A stretch of 64,000 nucleotides of DNA from Ruminococcus sp. (lineage in GTDB: Bacteria > Bacillota_A > Clostridia > Oscillospirales > Ruminococcaceae): positions 9,027 to 73,026 of the forward strand of contig NZ_JAEEMU010000050.1 in assembly GCF_016283395.1 (NCBI RefSeq). The letters are read 5' to 3'. The notes beneath the pieces are model-generated. The model worked only from the letters and a program-made list of their open reading frames with translations. It did no database searches and was not told where the DNA came from. The position numbers and the translations under genes were made by a program. Positions 1 to 8,761 of the stretch are shown in pieces. Position 1 is the stretch's first letter. Each line of letters opens with the position of its first letter.

Positions 1-151
1 TGTCGATGACAGCTGTATCTCCCCGCTGTACAAAGTTTCCGCTCATAACCGCCACGATATGTGTAGCTCCGTTTTCGCGTGTCTTTTGTATGTGGTAAAG
101 ATGTCCGTTATGGAACGGATTATACTCGCATATTATACCGCTGACTTTCAT
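1..151 (-). CDS. tmcAL: tRNA(Met) cytidine acetate ligase TmcAL, N-terminal fragment
   Basis: This is the first 50 codons of a gene that runs off the left edge. The N-terminus carries the motif [16 protein letters not shown], the nucleotide-binding HxGH signature of the nucleotidyltransferase-fold family formerly called YlbM or DUF795. Family members acetylate C34 of elongator tRNA-Met using acetate and ATP, in the cytoplasm. The ATG at 151-149 is preceded by an AGAGGT ribosome binding site. The gene is divergent from ackA, which makes biological sense because TmcAL consumes acetate. Only the start is visible, so integrity of the rest cannot be judged. Confidence 0.85.
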   Translation of the reverse strand, partial: MKVSGIICEYNPFHNGHLYHIQKTRENGATHIVAVMSGNFVQRGDTAVID

Positions 152-314
152 TTTACTACCTCTTTTCATAAATTTCAATGTTTTTCATCAATTTTCAATC
201 AACTTTACAGAATATTTATTCAATGTTGTGGGGTTTTCGGCATTTTGCAGTACCAAATAACGCGCTTTTGCAAGCATTTCGTCCTTTTTACAACGGTAAA
301 TTTGAAAAAAGGAC

Positions 315-342
315 TTGCAATTTTCAAAAAATAGTATATAAT
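315..342 (+). promoter_or_regulatory. Promoter of ackA
   Basis: TTGCAA (315-320), a 16-bp spacer and TATAAT (337-342) lie 40 bp upstream of the ackA start codon. The rest of 152-381 is AT-rich and shows nothing else I can support. Confidence 0.7.
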
Positions 343-381
343 AATATATGCAAAATATATTTTGAAAGGAATTTACATAAT

Positions 382-1581
382 ATGATCATCTTAGTTGTTA
401 ATGCAGGAAGCTCTTCCCTGAAGTATCAGCTCATCGACATGAGCGATGAGAGTGTTATCGCAAAGGGTAACTGCGACCGTATCGGAATTGACGGACATAT
501 CAATCACAAGACTGCTGACGGCAGAGTTCTCGATGAGGACTGTTCATTCCCTACACATACAGAAGCTTTCATGAAGCTTGTTGACTGCCTCACAAAGGGC
601 GATGCAAAGGTTATCGACAGCATGGACGCTATCTCTGCTGTTGGTCACAGAATAGTACAGGGTGCTGACGTTTTCGACAAGTCTGTTCTCGTTACAGATG
701 AAGTTATCGACAAGATCGACGAGCTCCGCGAGCTTGCTCCTGTTCACAACCACGCACACGCACTCGCTCTCAGAGCCTGCAAGAGCGTTATCCCTGCAAA
801 CGTTCCTCAGGTCGTTGTATTCGATACTGCATTCCACCAGACAATGCCTCCTAAGGCTTATATGTTCGGTCTCCCCTATGATGATTATGAGAAGCTCCAC
901 GTAAGAAAGTACGGCTTCCACGGCACATCACACCGTTTCGTATCTAAGGCTCTTGCTGACGCTATGGGCAAGGACGTTAAGGATCTCAAGATCGTTTCAT
1001 GCCACCTTGGCAACGGTTCTTCTATCACTGCTGTAAACGCAGGCAAGTCTGTTGATACTTCTATGGGATTTACTCCTCTTGACGGTGTTGTTATGGGTAC
1101 AAGAACAGGTTCTGTTGATCCTTCTGCTGTAACATTTGTTGCTGACAAGCACGGCTTTACACCTTCACAGATGAGCGAATATATGAACAAGAAGTCAGGA
1201 TTCCTCGGTGTTTCAGGCGTTGGCTCAGATAACCGTGACATCCAGGAAGCTGCTAACAACGGCAACCAGAAAGCTCAGCTCGTTTCCGATATGCTCACAT
1301 ACGAGATCCAGAAGTACATCGGTGCTTACGCTGCTGCTATGAACGGCGTTGACGCTATCCTCTTCACAGGCGGTATCGGTGAGAACTCATGGGAAGTAAG
1401 AGAAGCTGTATGCCAGAACATGGACTACTTCGGAATCAAGATCGATGAGGCTCTCAACCGCACTATCCGCGGCAAGCTCACAAAGATCTCCACACCTGAT
1501 TCAAAGATCGAAGTATGGATCGTTCCTACAAACGAAGAGCTCCTTATCGCAAGAGATACACTTGCTCTTATCTCTAAGTAA
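382..1581 (+). CDS. ackA: Acetate kinase
   Basis: The gene encodes 399 residues, the normal length for AckA. It interconverts acetyl phosphate plus ADP with acetate plus ATP, the final ATP-yielding step of mixed-acid fermentation. Visible hallmarks are the N-terminal VVNAGSSSLKYQL phosphate-binding loop of the ASKHA fold, the FDTAFHQTMP and YGFHGTSH motifs, GNGSSITAV, and FTGGIGENS near the C-terminus. The ATG at 382 is chosen because GAAAGGA lies 11 bases upstream and the protein then begins exactly as the family does; longer in-frame versions would run through the promoter. Codon use is strongly biased (GTT, GCT, CTC), suggesting high expression. No pta gene is adjacent. Confidence 0.97.
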   Translation: MIILVVNAGSSSLKYQLIDMSDESVIAKGNCDRIGIDGHINHKTADGRVLDEDCSFPTHTEAFMKLVDCLTKGDAKVIDSMDAISAVGHRIVQGADVFDKSVLVTDEVIDKIDELRELAPVHNHAHALALRACKSVIPANVPQVVVFDTAFHQTMPPKAYMFGLPYDDYEKLHVRKYGFHGTSHRFVSKALADAMGKDVKDLKIVSCHLGNGSSITAVNAGKSVDTSMGFTPLDGVVMGTRTGSVDPSAVTFVADKHGFTPSQMSEYMNKKSGFLGVSGVGSDNRDIQEAANNGNQKAQLVSDMLTYEIQKYIGAYAAAMNGVDAILFTGGIGENSWEVREAVCQNMDYFGIKIDEALNRTIRGKLTKISTPDSKIEVWIVPTNEELLIARDTLALISK

Positions 1582-1620
1582 TTGTAACATATATACAGGA
1601 ATAAATCAATGTATAGCAGA

Positions 1621-1655
1621 GCCTCGGCGCATTTATTGTGCCGAGGCTTTTTTTA
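1621..1655 (+). terminator. Terminator of ackA
   Basis: A GCCTCGGCGCA / TGTGCCGAGGC stem with a short AT loop is followed by a run of seven T residues. Confidence 0.9.
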
Positions 1656-1675
1656 CGTTCATCGTGACCGATCAT

Positions 1676-2521
1676 TCAGTTTTTTTCGGCACAGATTATC
1701 TTTGTTCTTGTGATGTCGACCTTGTCCTTTTCAAGTATCATCTCACCTACGGAAGATGCCTGTATTATGCCGCAGGTAGGATTTTTGATACTGTCTATGT
1801 GTCCTCTGATATCTGCATTTACCGTTGAATACTCAAATGCAAGGTCGGTATTCGGCATCTTGCAGTTCCTCATGCTGAGATTTTCAATATAGCACATTCC
1901 CTGATGGCTCTCGACGATACAGTTCACAAGAACGATATTCCTCGAATTCCAGCCGAAATAATCTCCCTTTATGTTAGAATCGTAAATTATAACATTCTCG
2001 GTGTTCCAGAATGCATCCCTTGAGTTTATCACGGAATTACGGACAGTTATATTCCTTGCGCCGTCAAAGCAGTGGTCGCCGTCAAGCTCAAGTCCCGACA
2101 CCTCCATACCGTCGCAGTCCATACCCAGATAGTCACCCTTTACCTTGACATTGTACATACGGATATTGTTGCATTTCCATAATGTCTCGCTGCTGTTGGT
2201 GAACTGGACATTGCGCAGGCTTATGCCCTTGGAGCGGCGGAAAGTCTTGGGAGCATCTATCACAGTATCGGAAATTTTCACATCGGAGGTATACCACATT
2301 CCCTCACTGCTGCTTTCATCGATCCTGCAATCCTTCAGCTTTATGAAATTACTGTACCAGAGATAATATTTGGACTTGAATGTGCAGTCGGAAAGTTCAA
2401 TATACCTGGTGTGTTTGAGTGGAGCTTCGCCGTCATCAAAGACAGTTCCGCTTATTCTGAGTTCATTGTCCTGAAATAGAGCTCTTTCCCCCGTCAGAGT
2501 CTCGTTGAGTATTTCTTTCAT
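1676..2521 (-). CDS. DUF3737-type right-handed beta-helix protein
   Basis: The product has 281 residues and no signal peptide or membrane segment, so it should be cytosolic. Its sequence is a ladder of short repeats with regularly spaced Asn, Ser, Val and Ile (patterns such as NITVRNSVI, NVIIYDSNI, NIVLVNCIV), the signature of a pectate-lyase-like beta-helix. Overall it matches what I know of the DUF3737 family, common in gut and rumen Firmicutes and of unknown function. No catalytic lyase residues can be assigned. It converges on ackA and stands alone. The start ATG (2521-2519) has GGAGTGAGATT-type ribosome binding sequence directly upstream. Confidence 0.8.
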   Translation of the reverse strand: MKEILNETLTGERALFQDNELRISGTVFDDGEAPLKHTRYIELSDCTFKSKYYLWYSNFIKLKDCRIDESSSEGMWYTSDVKISDTVIDAPKTFRRSKGISLRNVQFTNSSETLWKCNNIRMYNVKVKGDYLGMDCDGMEVSGLELDGDHCFDGARNITVRNSVINSRDAFWNTENVIIYDSNIKGDYFGWNSRNIVLVNCIVESHQGMCYIENLSMRNCKMPNTDLAFEYSTVNADIRGHIDSIKNPTCGIIQASSVGEMILEKDKVDITRTKIICAEKN

Positions 2522-2755
2522 AATCTCACTCCTTATTGAGTTTTTCTACAATTATAACACAAATTTATTAATAAAGCAACATTAAAAGTAAATTTTTACC
2601 AAAATATTAATTTCCTTTATTTTATTGCATATTCCGCTTATCAATAATTTTATAAAAATCATTTTTCAGTGCACCACTTTACATTCACCTTCCGTATGTG
2701 TATAATGAAAGCAAACGTATACGGCAAAATGCTTTCATGTAAGGAGGTGGGATAT
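2522..2755. other. AT-rich intergenic region between divergent genes
   Basis: This stretch is extremely AT-rich. It contains the clear plus-strand promoter of the sigma factor gene and presumably the minus-strand promoter of the beta-helix gene, which I could not place. Confidence 0.5.
2678..2706 (+). promoter_or_regulatory. Promoter of ECF sigma operon 1
   Basis: TTTACA (2678-2683), a 17-bp spacer and a perfect TATAAT (2701-2706) lie 50 bp before the start codon. This is a housekeeping-type promoter rather than an obvious autoregulated ECF promoter. Confidence 0.75.
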
Positions 2756-3316
2756 ATGACCGATAATGAGATAAAAGCGAAGCTCAGGCAGTCAGCTGAA
2801 GAAGGCTTCAAGGCTCTGTTTGACGAATACTGGAGCTACTGCTACACTATTGTTTTCAGCGTTCTGCGCGGCATTGGCTCTCAGAGCGACATCGAGGACT
2901 GCACTTCGGACGTTCTCAGTGATGTGGCTATGAATTGCAACTCCATGTACGAGGGCTCGCTGAAGGCTTATATTGGAACATCTGCAAAAAGACGGGCAAT
3001 CGATGTTAAACGCACACTCAGTTCACATACTTCAAAAAATATCCCACTGGAAGATGATATCAGTTCATCTCTCACCTCCGCTGACAATATAGAAGCTCAA
3101 ACGGAGGATGCCGAGCTGTCGGAGATACTCCTCGAACGGATAAGCTCCCTCGGTGAGCCTGATGCTTCTATTATAATACATAAGTTTTTCTATGAACATA
3201 ATTCCTCCGAGACCGCAAAAATTCTCGGAATGAACCCAATAACCGTGAGAAGCAGGCTGAGACGTGCTCTGAAAAAGCTGAAAGCTCTTCTTGTGGACCT
3301 GGATATAACTTTGTAA
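2756..3316 (+). CDS. ECF-type RNA polymerase sigma factor
   Basis: The 186-residue product has the two-domain layout of extracytoplasmic-function sigma factors: a region 2 with FKALFDEYWSYCYTIVFSVL and DIEDCTSDVLSDVAMN, then an acidic linker, then a region 4 helix-turn-helix ending in SSETAKILGMNPITVRSRLRRALKKL. It should direct RNA polymerase to a small regulon. The ATG at 2756 is chosen over a longer frame because AAGGAGGTGG stands 5 bases upstream. The next gene follows after 13 bp and encodes a single-pass membrane protein, the usual position of an anti-sigma factor, so activity is probably gated by an extracellular signal. Confidence 0.88.
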   Translation: MTDNEIKAKLRQSAEEGFKALFDEYWSYCYTIVFSVLRGIGSQSDIEDCTSDVLSDVAMNCNSMYEGSLKAYIGTSAKRRAIDVKRTLSSHTSKNIPLEDDISSSLTSADNIEAQTEDAELSEILLERISSLGEPDASIIIHKFFYEHNSSETAKILGMNPITVRSRLRRALKKLKALLVDLDITL

Positions 3317-3329
3317 AGGAGGTAAAACT

Positions 3330-4964
3330 ATGAAAAAGAATATCTCTGATATCCTGCACAGTGCAGGCGATAAAACTATTGAAAACATAGCCGACAACTA
3401 TACTGCCGCTGATAAAAAGACAGCACAGCGCATTTACGCGAAAAGTCTTGAGAAAATGAACCTGTCACCCGAAAACACCGAGACATTCGTTGCAGAGCGT
3501 GTCAGCCGCTCCCCTGTACTTCATCCTTTCCTTATAGTTGCAGCCTGTATGTTCGTAGTAGGCGGCGCAGTGTTCGGACTGCTTAAAATGAATGCTCCTT
3601 CGCCTAAGCCATATGTGGAAGAGCCAGTGGTTGTGGCTACTGCTACTACGGTAGCAGGAACTGAGACCGAAACTACGCTCGCAGATGATGATAATTCAAA
3701 GGATACGGGTACGAAAAAGGTGCAGACAACAAGCACAAAAGCAGATATTACGGTAAAAATGGCAGGAAACTCCAAAACTACAGGTGCAGCAAAGACCAAT
3801 ACCACAAAGGCAAATGCTTCAACTAAGCGCACCACAAAATCTCCCGCAAAGACTATAACTGCTGCGAAAACAAGCGGTACTACGACTGTAAATGCCAAAA
3901 ATATGTCTCTTGCAGAGATAGAGGAATGGGAAGACAAGCACTGGGCTTGTTTAATGGTGCGTGAAAGAGCTATACTCAGCGGCGAGATAAGCGCAGATTC
4001 GCCTCGAGTCACACTTGCGCAGGTAAAGCAGTTCATTGCTGAAAGTTCCAACTTCGATGAAATATACAAAAAAATCAGAAATGTTCAGCTATACTGTGAT
4101 ATCAACGGTGGAAGCGGAGTCAGCTACATTGAATACTGGGTCGGCGGAAACAGAAACGACATAGTTATGATAAGCCCAGAGTTCAGTAACATATCCCACA
4201 TCACCTGTACCGACGGTGATATCTACGGAAATACAGCAAAAACGGAGGAACTGTACACAGAAAAGGCTGTAACTAAGCAGCCAACTGTAGAAAAGCCCGA
4301 ATATGCAGGTGTTTTTACAATCGAAGAGGTATTGAATATAGCGAAAAACAGTAATTATCTGAAAATAGAGGATTTCCGAAAATACTGTTCTTATTCAAAT
4401 TATTATGACAACTCGCATATGAAATTTAAAATTTCCGACCGTGACAACTGGTATCTGAATATATCTGCCAACTATGACGGCAGTATCGCTGCATGCAGTA
4501 TTGTGGACAATGTCGGTCACAACAGCGTTGATATCCGCGTAACACAGTATCAGCAAGTTCTCGAATTGGTAAATGACTGGACATTGACTGAGGCGATAAT
4601 GGCAGCTCCCACAGCAGGTACTATAACCCTTGATGATGTTGTACGTCTGCATAATGAAAAGGGAGAGGATCTTGCTCCTTCGGACTTCAGTCCGTACCTC
4701 AACAGGACATTTATCTCAAATAAAAGCGATGTTATGAAATTCAGAGTCATAAACGGAGATACCTACAGAGTATCAAAAGGAAATGTCGTATATCTGACCC
4801 TGATGCCGGGCTACGGCAGACCGCTTATAAGTGCTTTCCTGCATAATGCCGATATGTCTCTTAGTACGGAAATATTTAATACTATAAATCCAAACGGCGA
4901 TTATAAGACCGAATTTGACCTTGTAATGGCACTCAACTCTGAAAAGCCGTGGTTCGTAGAGTAA
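3330..4964 (+). CDS. Single-pass membrane protein, putative anti-sigma factor/sensor
   Basis: The 544-residue product starts with about 65 cytosolic residues, then one membrane segment (about residues 66-87), then a long Thr/Lys/Ala-rich linker (about 95-190), and a large extracellular C-terminal region containing two similar halves: phrases such as LAQVKQFIAES and TIEEVLNIAKNS recur before predicted mixed alpha/beta stretches. The short cytosolic part next to the sigma factor gene suggests it binds and holds that sigma factor. No zinc-anti-sigma HxxxCxxC motif is visible, so the class is unassigned. Start has AAAGGAGGT 8 bases upstream. The ligand is unknown; in cellulolytic clostridia, comparable sensors read polysaccharides, which here is only inference. 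Confidence 0.7.
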   Translation: MKKNISDILHSAGDKTIENIADNYTAADKKTAQRIYAKSLEKMNLSPENTETFVAERVSRSPVLHPFLIVAACMFVVGGAVFGLLKMNAPSPKPYVEEPVVVATATTVAGTETETTLADDDNSKDTGTKKVQTTSTKADITVKMAGNSKTTGAAKTNTTKANASTKRTTKSPAKTITAAKTSGTTTVNAKNMSLAEIEEWEDKHWACLMVRERAILSGEISADSPRVTLAQVKQFIAESSNFDEIYKKIRNVQLYCDINGGSGVSYIEYWVGGNRNDIVMISPEFSNISHITCTDGDIYGNTAKTEELYTEKAVTKQPTVEKPEYAGVFTIEEVLNIAKNSNYLKIEDFRKYCSYSNYYDNSHMKFKISDRDNWYLNISANYDGSIAACSIVDNVGHNSVDIRVTQYQQVLELVNDWTLTEAIMAAPTAGTITLDDVVRLHNEKGEDLAPSDFSPYLNRTFISNKSDVMKFRVINGDTYRVSKGNVVYLTLMPGYGRPLISAFLHNADMSLSTEIFNTINPNGDYKTEFDLVMALNSEKPWFVE

Positions 4965-4970
4965 AACATT

Positions 4971-5005
4971 AGAAAGCTGCTGTGAAAACGGCAGCTTTTT
5001 CTTTT
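4971..5005 (+). terminator. Terminator of sigma operon 1
   Basis: AAAGCTGC / GCAGCTTT hairpin followed by TTTTTCTTTT. Confidence 0.88.
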
Positions 5006-5012
5006 CCACATA

Positions 5013-5041
5013 TTGACAAAGGCATTTATTTGGGGTATAAT
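5013..5041 (+). promoter_or_regulatory. Consensus promoter of the pyridoxal kinase gene
   Basis: Perfect TTGACA (5013-5018), 17-bp spacer and perfect TATAAT (5036-5041). Confidence 0.9.
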
Positions 5042-5078
5042 CAAAAATTGATGAATACATACTGAAAGAATGATGAAC

Positions 5079-5918
5079 ATGAAAAAGATCGTTTCTATAC
5101 AGGACATTTCCTGCTTCGGAAAATGCTCCCTGACAGTGGCTCTGCCTATAATTTCTGCTATGGGTATAGAGACTGCCGTTATACCTACGGCTGTGCTGTC
5201 TACTCATACAGGTGAGGGGTTCAAGAACTATACCTTCCGCGACCTTACAAGCGATATCCCTGCTATAGCTGCTCACTGGAAAAGCATGGACTTAAAGTTC
5301 GATGCAGTATACACAGGCTATCTCGGCTCACAGGAACAGGTGCAGATAGTATCGGACTTCTTTGACGACTTCGGCACTGACAACAACTATATCATTGTTG
5401 ACCCCGTTCTCGGTGACGCAGGTAAGCTGTATGCAGGATTTACGCCCTCTTTCGTTGCAGAAATGCGCAGACTATGCTCAAAGGCTGATTTCATTCTCCC
5501 TAATATGACAGAGGTGGCTTTTCTCCTCGATATCCCCTATACCGAGGAATACGATGAGGACTATATAAAAGATGTTCTCGTAAAGCTCTCGGAGCTTGGC
5601 TGCAAGACTCCTATCATTACGGGAGTACACTTTGATGACAAGCTACAGGGCGCAGCTGCCTATGATTCAGTAAACGATAAATTCTACTTCTCATTCGGCA
5701 AGAATATAAACTCACGCTTCCACGGTACAGGTGATATCTTTTCAAGCGTTTTCTCGGGTGCCTGCGCTCTCGGCAAAAATATACAGCAATGCCTTGATAT
5801 CGCTGTAAAGTACACCTTCGACTGCATAGAAGCTACTATCCCGCATATGGAGGAAACATGGTACGGAAGCTGCTTTGAGCTATGTCTCGGCAAGCTTATC
5901 GAATATGTCAAGGAGTAA
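5079..5918 (+). CDS. pdxY: Pyridoxal/pyridoxamine kinase (PfkB fold)
   Basis: A 279-residue ribokinase-superfamily enzyme that phosphorylates vitamin B6 vitamers in the salvage route to pyridoxal 5'-phosphate, in the cytoplasm. It opens with IVSIQDISCFGKCSLTVALP, typical of the PdxY/PdxK group, has IIVDPVLGDAGKLY and ILPNMTEVAFLL in mid-protein, and ends with the anion-hole/catalytic HGTGDIFSSVFSGA where the Asp is the general base. ATG codons occur at 5070, 5073 and 5079; I prefer 5079 because the GAAAG ribosome binding sequence is then 10 bases away and the protein begins as the family does. The next gene starts 2 bp after the stop, so they are co-transcribed. Confidence 0.9.
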   Translation: MKKIVSIQDISCFGKCSLTVALPIISAMGIETAVIPTAVLSTHTGEGFKNYTFRDLTSDIPAIAAHWKSMDLKFDAVYTGYLGSQEQVQIVSDFFDDFGTDNNYIIVDPVLGDAGKLYAGFTPSFVAEMRRLCSKADFILPNMTEVAFLLDIPYTEEYDEDYIKDVLVKLSELGCKTPIITGVHFDDKLQGAAAYDSVNDKFYFSFGKNINSRFHGTGDIFSSVFSGACALGKNIQQCLDIAVKYTFDCIEATIPHMEETWYGSCFELCLGKLIEYVKE

Positions 5919-5920
5919 CT

Positions 5921-6319
5921 ATGATAGTATTAATTAAAGAAACTGCTCGATTTATCAAGGACAACAGCAAAACCCCTGACAGTCTGTGCTGCGCAGAAGC
6001 TTTATACGGAATAATCAATGGCAGTATGTCAGAAGCTACTGCCATTTCAGCAATATCTTCAAAGCTTCTGAAAAAAGTCTGGATATACGATAATGTTCCA
6101 AACTGTGCTACAGCTTTTGTCGTCACTACAATAAAACTGCTGAGAGATATCCTCGTAGCTCAGCACTACTGGATAGCTCAGGATATAGCCGATCTCCTGA
6201 TCGCTATGCCAAGCAAGGAAAAACTCAGCGACAGAAATGCCGTCTTTGATTTCAATGCTGTAAGCATAAGATCATTTAATCAGAAGTATCCGTTCCGCAT
6301 ACCCGATATAGTTATTTGA
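5921..6319 (+). CDS. Uncharacterised small cytosolic protein
   Basis: A 132-residue protein I do not recognise. It is helical, with Ala/Ile/Leu-rich segments in the middle but no convincing membrane segment or signal peptide. The ribosome binding site AAGGAG overlaps the end of the upstream kinase gene, and the start lies 2 bp after its stop codon, so translation is probably coupled. A terminator follows directly. Its role may connect to vitamin B6 salvage because of this coupling, but that is weak inference. Confidence 0.7.
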   Translation: MIVLIKETARFIKDNSKTPDSLCCAEALYGIINGSMSEATAISAISSKLLKKVWIYDNVPNCATAFVVTTIKLLRDILVAQHYWIAQDIADLLIAMPSKEKLSDRNAVFDFNAVSIRSFNQKYPFRIPDIVI

Positions 6320-6346
6320 AGGAGCAGTAAAAGCTGCTCCTTTTTC
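6320..6346 (+). terminator. Terminator after the B6 kinase operon
   Basis: GGAGCAG / CTGCTCC hairpin followed by five T residues. Confidence 0.85.
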
Positions 6347-6383
6347 ATACCATTTTTTACCTGTGATTACAATAATGCAATAA

Positions 6384-6393
6384 GGCAATAATA
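6384..6393 (+). promoter_or_regulatory. Possible SigF-type -10 element upstream of sigG
   Basis: GGCAATAATA fits the Bacillus SigF -10 consensus GGNNANAHTR at every constrained position, 34 bp before the sigG start. The matching -35 (GYATA) is poor. In Bacillus, sigG is transcribed by SigF, so the match is in a sensible place, but a single 10-mer in AT-rich DNA is weak evidence. Confidence 0.35.
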
Positions 6394-6426
6394 TTCTCGT
6401 AACCACTTTTACGGAGGATATTTTCA

Positions 6427-7200
6427 ATGGCATACAATAAAGTCGTTATCGCAGGGATAAATACCTCGGAGCTTACCGTACTGAAAGAAGATGAAAAGAT
6501 AGCTCTTCTCAAAGAAATACGTGCCAGCGGCAGCAAGGCTGCAAAAGATAAGCTCATAAAAGGCAATCTGCGCCTTGTTCTCAGCGTTATACAGCACTTT
6601 ACTGGGCGTGGCGAGGATATAGATGATCTTTTCCAGATAGGCGTTATCGGACTTATAAAGGCTATAAACAACTTCGATCTCACAAAGGAAGTGCGCTTTT
6701 CCACCTACTGCGTTCCAATGATAAGCGGTGAGCTCAGACGTTATCTCAGAGACAGCAGCCATGTCAAGATAAGCCGTTCGCTGCGCGATCTGGCTTATAA
6801 GGCTATACAAGCCAAGGAAAAACTAACGAATTCTCTCCAGCGTGAGCCGAATATTGATGAGATATCAAAGGAAATAGGTGTCAAACGAGCAGATGTAGTT
6901 ATCGCTCTTGAAAGTATAAGTGATCCTGTGTCGCTGTATGAGCCTGTTTACTCGGACTCGGAGGACAATCTCTACATCATGGATCAGATAAGCGACCTGA
7001 ATGATGTTGAAAGCTGTATGGACGAGCTTACTATCCGCGATGCCATAAAAGATCTTGGGAAACGCGAGAAGAATATCCTGTATCTCAGATTTTTCCGCGG
7101 CAAAACTCAGATGGAAGTCGCAAGTGAGATAGGTATATCTCAGGCTCAGGTCTCACGGCTTGAAAAAAGTGCTATCAAACGGATAAAAAGCAGCATATAA
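6427..7200 (+). CDS. sigG: Sporulation sigma factor SigG
   Basis: A 257-residue sigma-70 family protein of the sporulation group. The opening NKVVIAGINTSELTVL is the SigG-specific N-terminus (Bacillus has a closely similar NKVEICGVDTSKLPVL), followed by region 2 with GNLRLVLSVI, DDLFQIGVIGL and VRFSTYCVPMISGE, region 3, and region 4 ending in GKTQMEVASEIGISQAQVSRLEK. SigG runs late forespore gene expression. GGAGG stands 9 bases before the ATG. The usual neighbour spoIIGA/sigE is not present here. Its presence implies that the lineage retains a sporulation programme, although cultured Ruminococcus species often do not visibly sporulate. Confidence 0.93.
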   Translation: MAYNKVVIAGINTSELTVLKEDEKIALLKEIRASGSKAAKDKLIKGNLRLVLSVIQHFTGRGEDIDDLFQIGVIGLIKAINNFDLTKEVRFSTYCVPMISGELRRYLRDSSHVKISRSLRDLAYKAIQAKEKLTNSLQREPNIDEISKEIGVKRADVVIALESISDPVSLYEPVYSDSEDNLYIMDQISDLNDVESCMDELTIRDAIKDLGKREKNILYLRFFRGKTQMEVASEIGISQAQVSRLEKSAIKRIKSSI

Positions 7201-7210
7201 TAATGGAACT

Positions 7211-7327
7211 CAGCCTTTAGCCATTAGCCCTTAGCCGAAAGAGTTCGCTTACGCTCACTTTATTTAAATAATTCGCCGAAGGCGACACAATTGCTAACAG
7301 CTAACGGCTAAAGGCTAAGGGCTTTTT
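7211..7327 (+). repeat. Heptad-arm palindromic element, copy 1
   Basis: Long imperfect inverted repeat. The left arm (about 7213-7236) and the reverse complement of the right arm (about 7293-7322) are both tandem 7-mers close to GCCNTTA. The core between them holds TATTTAAATAA and CGCCGAAGGCGACACA. The right arm is followed by TTTTTT, so the element could also terminate sigG. Related elements are at 44710-44879, 45803-45926 and 51414-51496. Confidence 0.8.
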
Positions 7328-7335
7328 TATTTACA

Positions 7336-7362
7336 TGGACGGATAATGCTCCGTCCTTTTTA
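7336..7362 (+). terminator. Terminator downstream of sigG
   Basis: GGACGGA / TCCGTCC hairpin followed by TTTTTATTTT. Confidence 0.88.
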
Positions 7363-7388
7363 TTTTGTTTGAATTTACTATTTTTCTA

Positions 7389-7417
7389 TTGATTTTCAAG
7401 CGTAAATGATGTATAAT
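7389..7417 (+). promoter_or_regulatory. Promoter of the sugar ABC importer operon
   Basis: TTGATT (7389-7394), 17-bp spacer, TATAAT (7412-7417), 33 bp before the start of the lipoprotein gene. No cre-like or obvious operator palindrome was recognised around it. Confidence 0.8.
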
Positions 7418-7450
7418 TACTGTAATATCATTTATCCGGGATCTGAGAGT

Positions 7451-8761
7451 ATGAAAAAAACATTTTTAAAGATCGCAGCTGTATGCTGCGCAATGTCACT
7501 CTCTGCCTGCTCGGCAAAAAAAGTACACAAAGTCACTAAGCCAGATGGGACACTTGATAAGTGCAGCCTGCGCTTTTCATGGTGGGGCGGTGACGACAGA
7601 CACGAAGCTACTTTGAAAGCCATTGAACTTTGGAACAAGAAGCACCCTGATATCACCATAACTCCCGAATACGGAGGCTGGGACGGCTGGTCGGAAAAGG
7701 TCACTTCACAAGTAAAGGGTGGCACTGAACCCGATATCATGCAGATAAACTACGACTGGCTCATAACTATGTCCCCTGACGGGAACGGATTTTACGACCT
7801 TGATGAACTGAGTTCACAGCTTGATCTTTCTCAGTTCGATGACGAGGTGCTTTCATTCGGCAGAGTCGGCGGAAAGCTCAATGCTGTCACGGTATCGGTA
7901 AGCGGAAGAAGTCTTTTCTATAATTCCGAGGTTTTCAGCAAAATGGGGGCTGATTACCCCGAAACATGGAATGACCTTATTGCTCTCGGCAACAGCTTTG
8001 GTGCAGACGGGCTTTATCCTCTTGACCTCGATATACAGTCGGGAGGTACTGCATGGTATCTGGCAGTGGTGTACGTTCAGCAGCAGACAGGCAGACAGTT
8101 CATTACCCTTGACGGCAGGCTCGGCTTTACCGTCGAGGACATAAAAACTGCCCTCAGCTTCTATAAGCAGCTGGAGGAAAGCCATGTCATACGTACTGTA
8201 AGGACACGCACTGACGAGGACGGAAATGCTGCTCTGTATCAGTCCCCTGAGTTCATAGGCGGAAGAGTTGCGGGTGTTCTCGAATGGGGCAGCGCAGTTG
8301 GAAAATATGAATCGGTACTTGCTGAGGGGGTTCTTGAGGCAGGTCCTCTGCTCAGTAACGATAAAGGCTGCTCTGACGGCTGGATGATAAAGCCGTCGCT
8401 GCTGTATGCTGTATCTAAAAACACAGAACATCCCGATGAAGCGGCTGCTTTCATCAATTTCCTGCTCAATGACGAAGAATGTGCGAAAATACTTGGCACT
8501 ACACGCGGCATACCTGCATCACACAAAGCAGAAGCCGCTTTGAAAAACAGCGGTGAGCTGAAAGGGCTCTCAAAGGAAAGCGACGATATCCTCCGCAATG
8601 CCGATACTGTCACAATAAGCCCTTACATGGAGCTTTCGCGCATGAAGGAATTCTATAACGAAGCTATAGAATCCGTATCCTACGGGACTGCCGATATTGA
8701 CAGTGCAGCACAGCAGATGTTTGACTCAGTGAATAATTATCTGGAGAAGCTAAGAAAATGA
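7451..8761 (+). CDS. Sugar ABC transporter substrate-binding lipoprotein
   Basis: A 436-residue extracellular solute-binding protein of family 1 (COG1653). The signal peptide ends in the lipobox LSACS, so the mature protein is anchored by a lipidated Cys (about residue 20). Typical features are LRFSWWGGDDRHEATLKAIELW near the mature N-terminus, TEPDIMQINYDWL, and the late FINFLLNDEECAKILGTTRGIPAS. The ATG at 7451 is chosen because a signal peptide begins there; a GAGAG ribosome binding sequence is weak. The stop overlaps the next ATG by 4 bp (ATGA). The last gene of the operon suggests that the cargo is an unsaturated rhamnogalacturonan-derived disaccharide. Confidence 0.9.
   Translation: MKKTFLKIAAVCCAMSLSACSAKKVHKVTKPDGTLDKCSLRFSWWGGDDRHEATLKAIELWNKKHPDITITPEYGGWDGWSEKVTSQVKGGTEPDIMQINYDWLITMSPDGNGFYDLDELSSQLDLSQFDDEVLSFGRVGGKLNAVTVSVSGRSLFYNSEVFSKMGADYPETWNDLIALGNSFGADGLYPLDLDIQSGGTAWYLAVVYVQQQTGRQFITLDGRLGFTVEDIKTALSFYKQLEESHVIRTVRTRTDEDGNAALYQSPEFIGGRVAGVLEWGSAVGKYESVLAEGVLEAGPLLSNDKGCSDGWMIKPSLLYAVSKNTEHPDEAAAFINFLLNDEECAKILGTTRGIPASHKAEAALKNSGELKGLSKESDDILRNADTVTISPYMELSRMKEFYNEAIESVSYGTADIDSAAQQMFDSVNNYLEKLRK

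Noticed and set aside
3521..4069. 182-codon minus-strand frame inside the first membrane sensor gene
   Set aside because: Val/Ala-rich shadow of the Thr/Lys linker; no ribosome binding site and it lies fully inside a better-supported gene.
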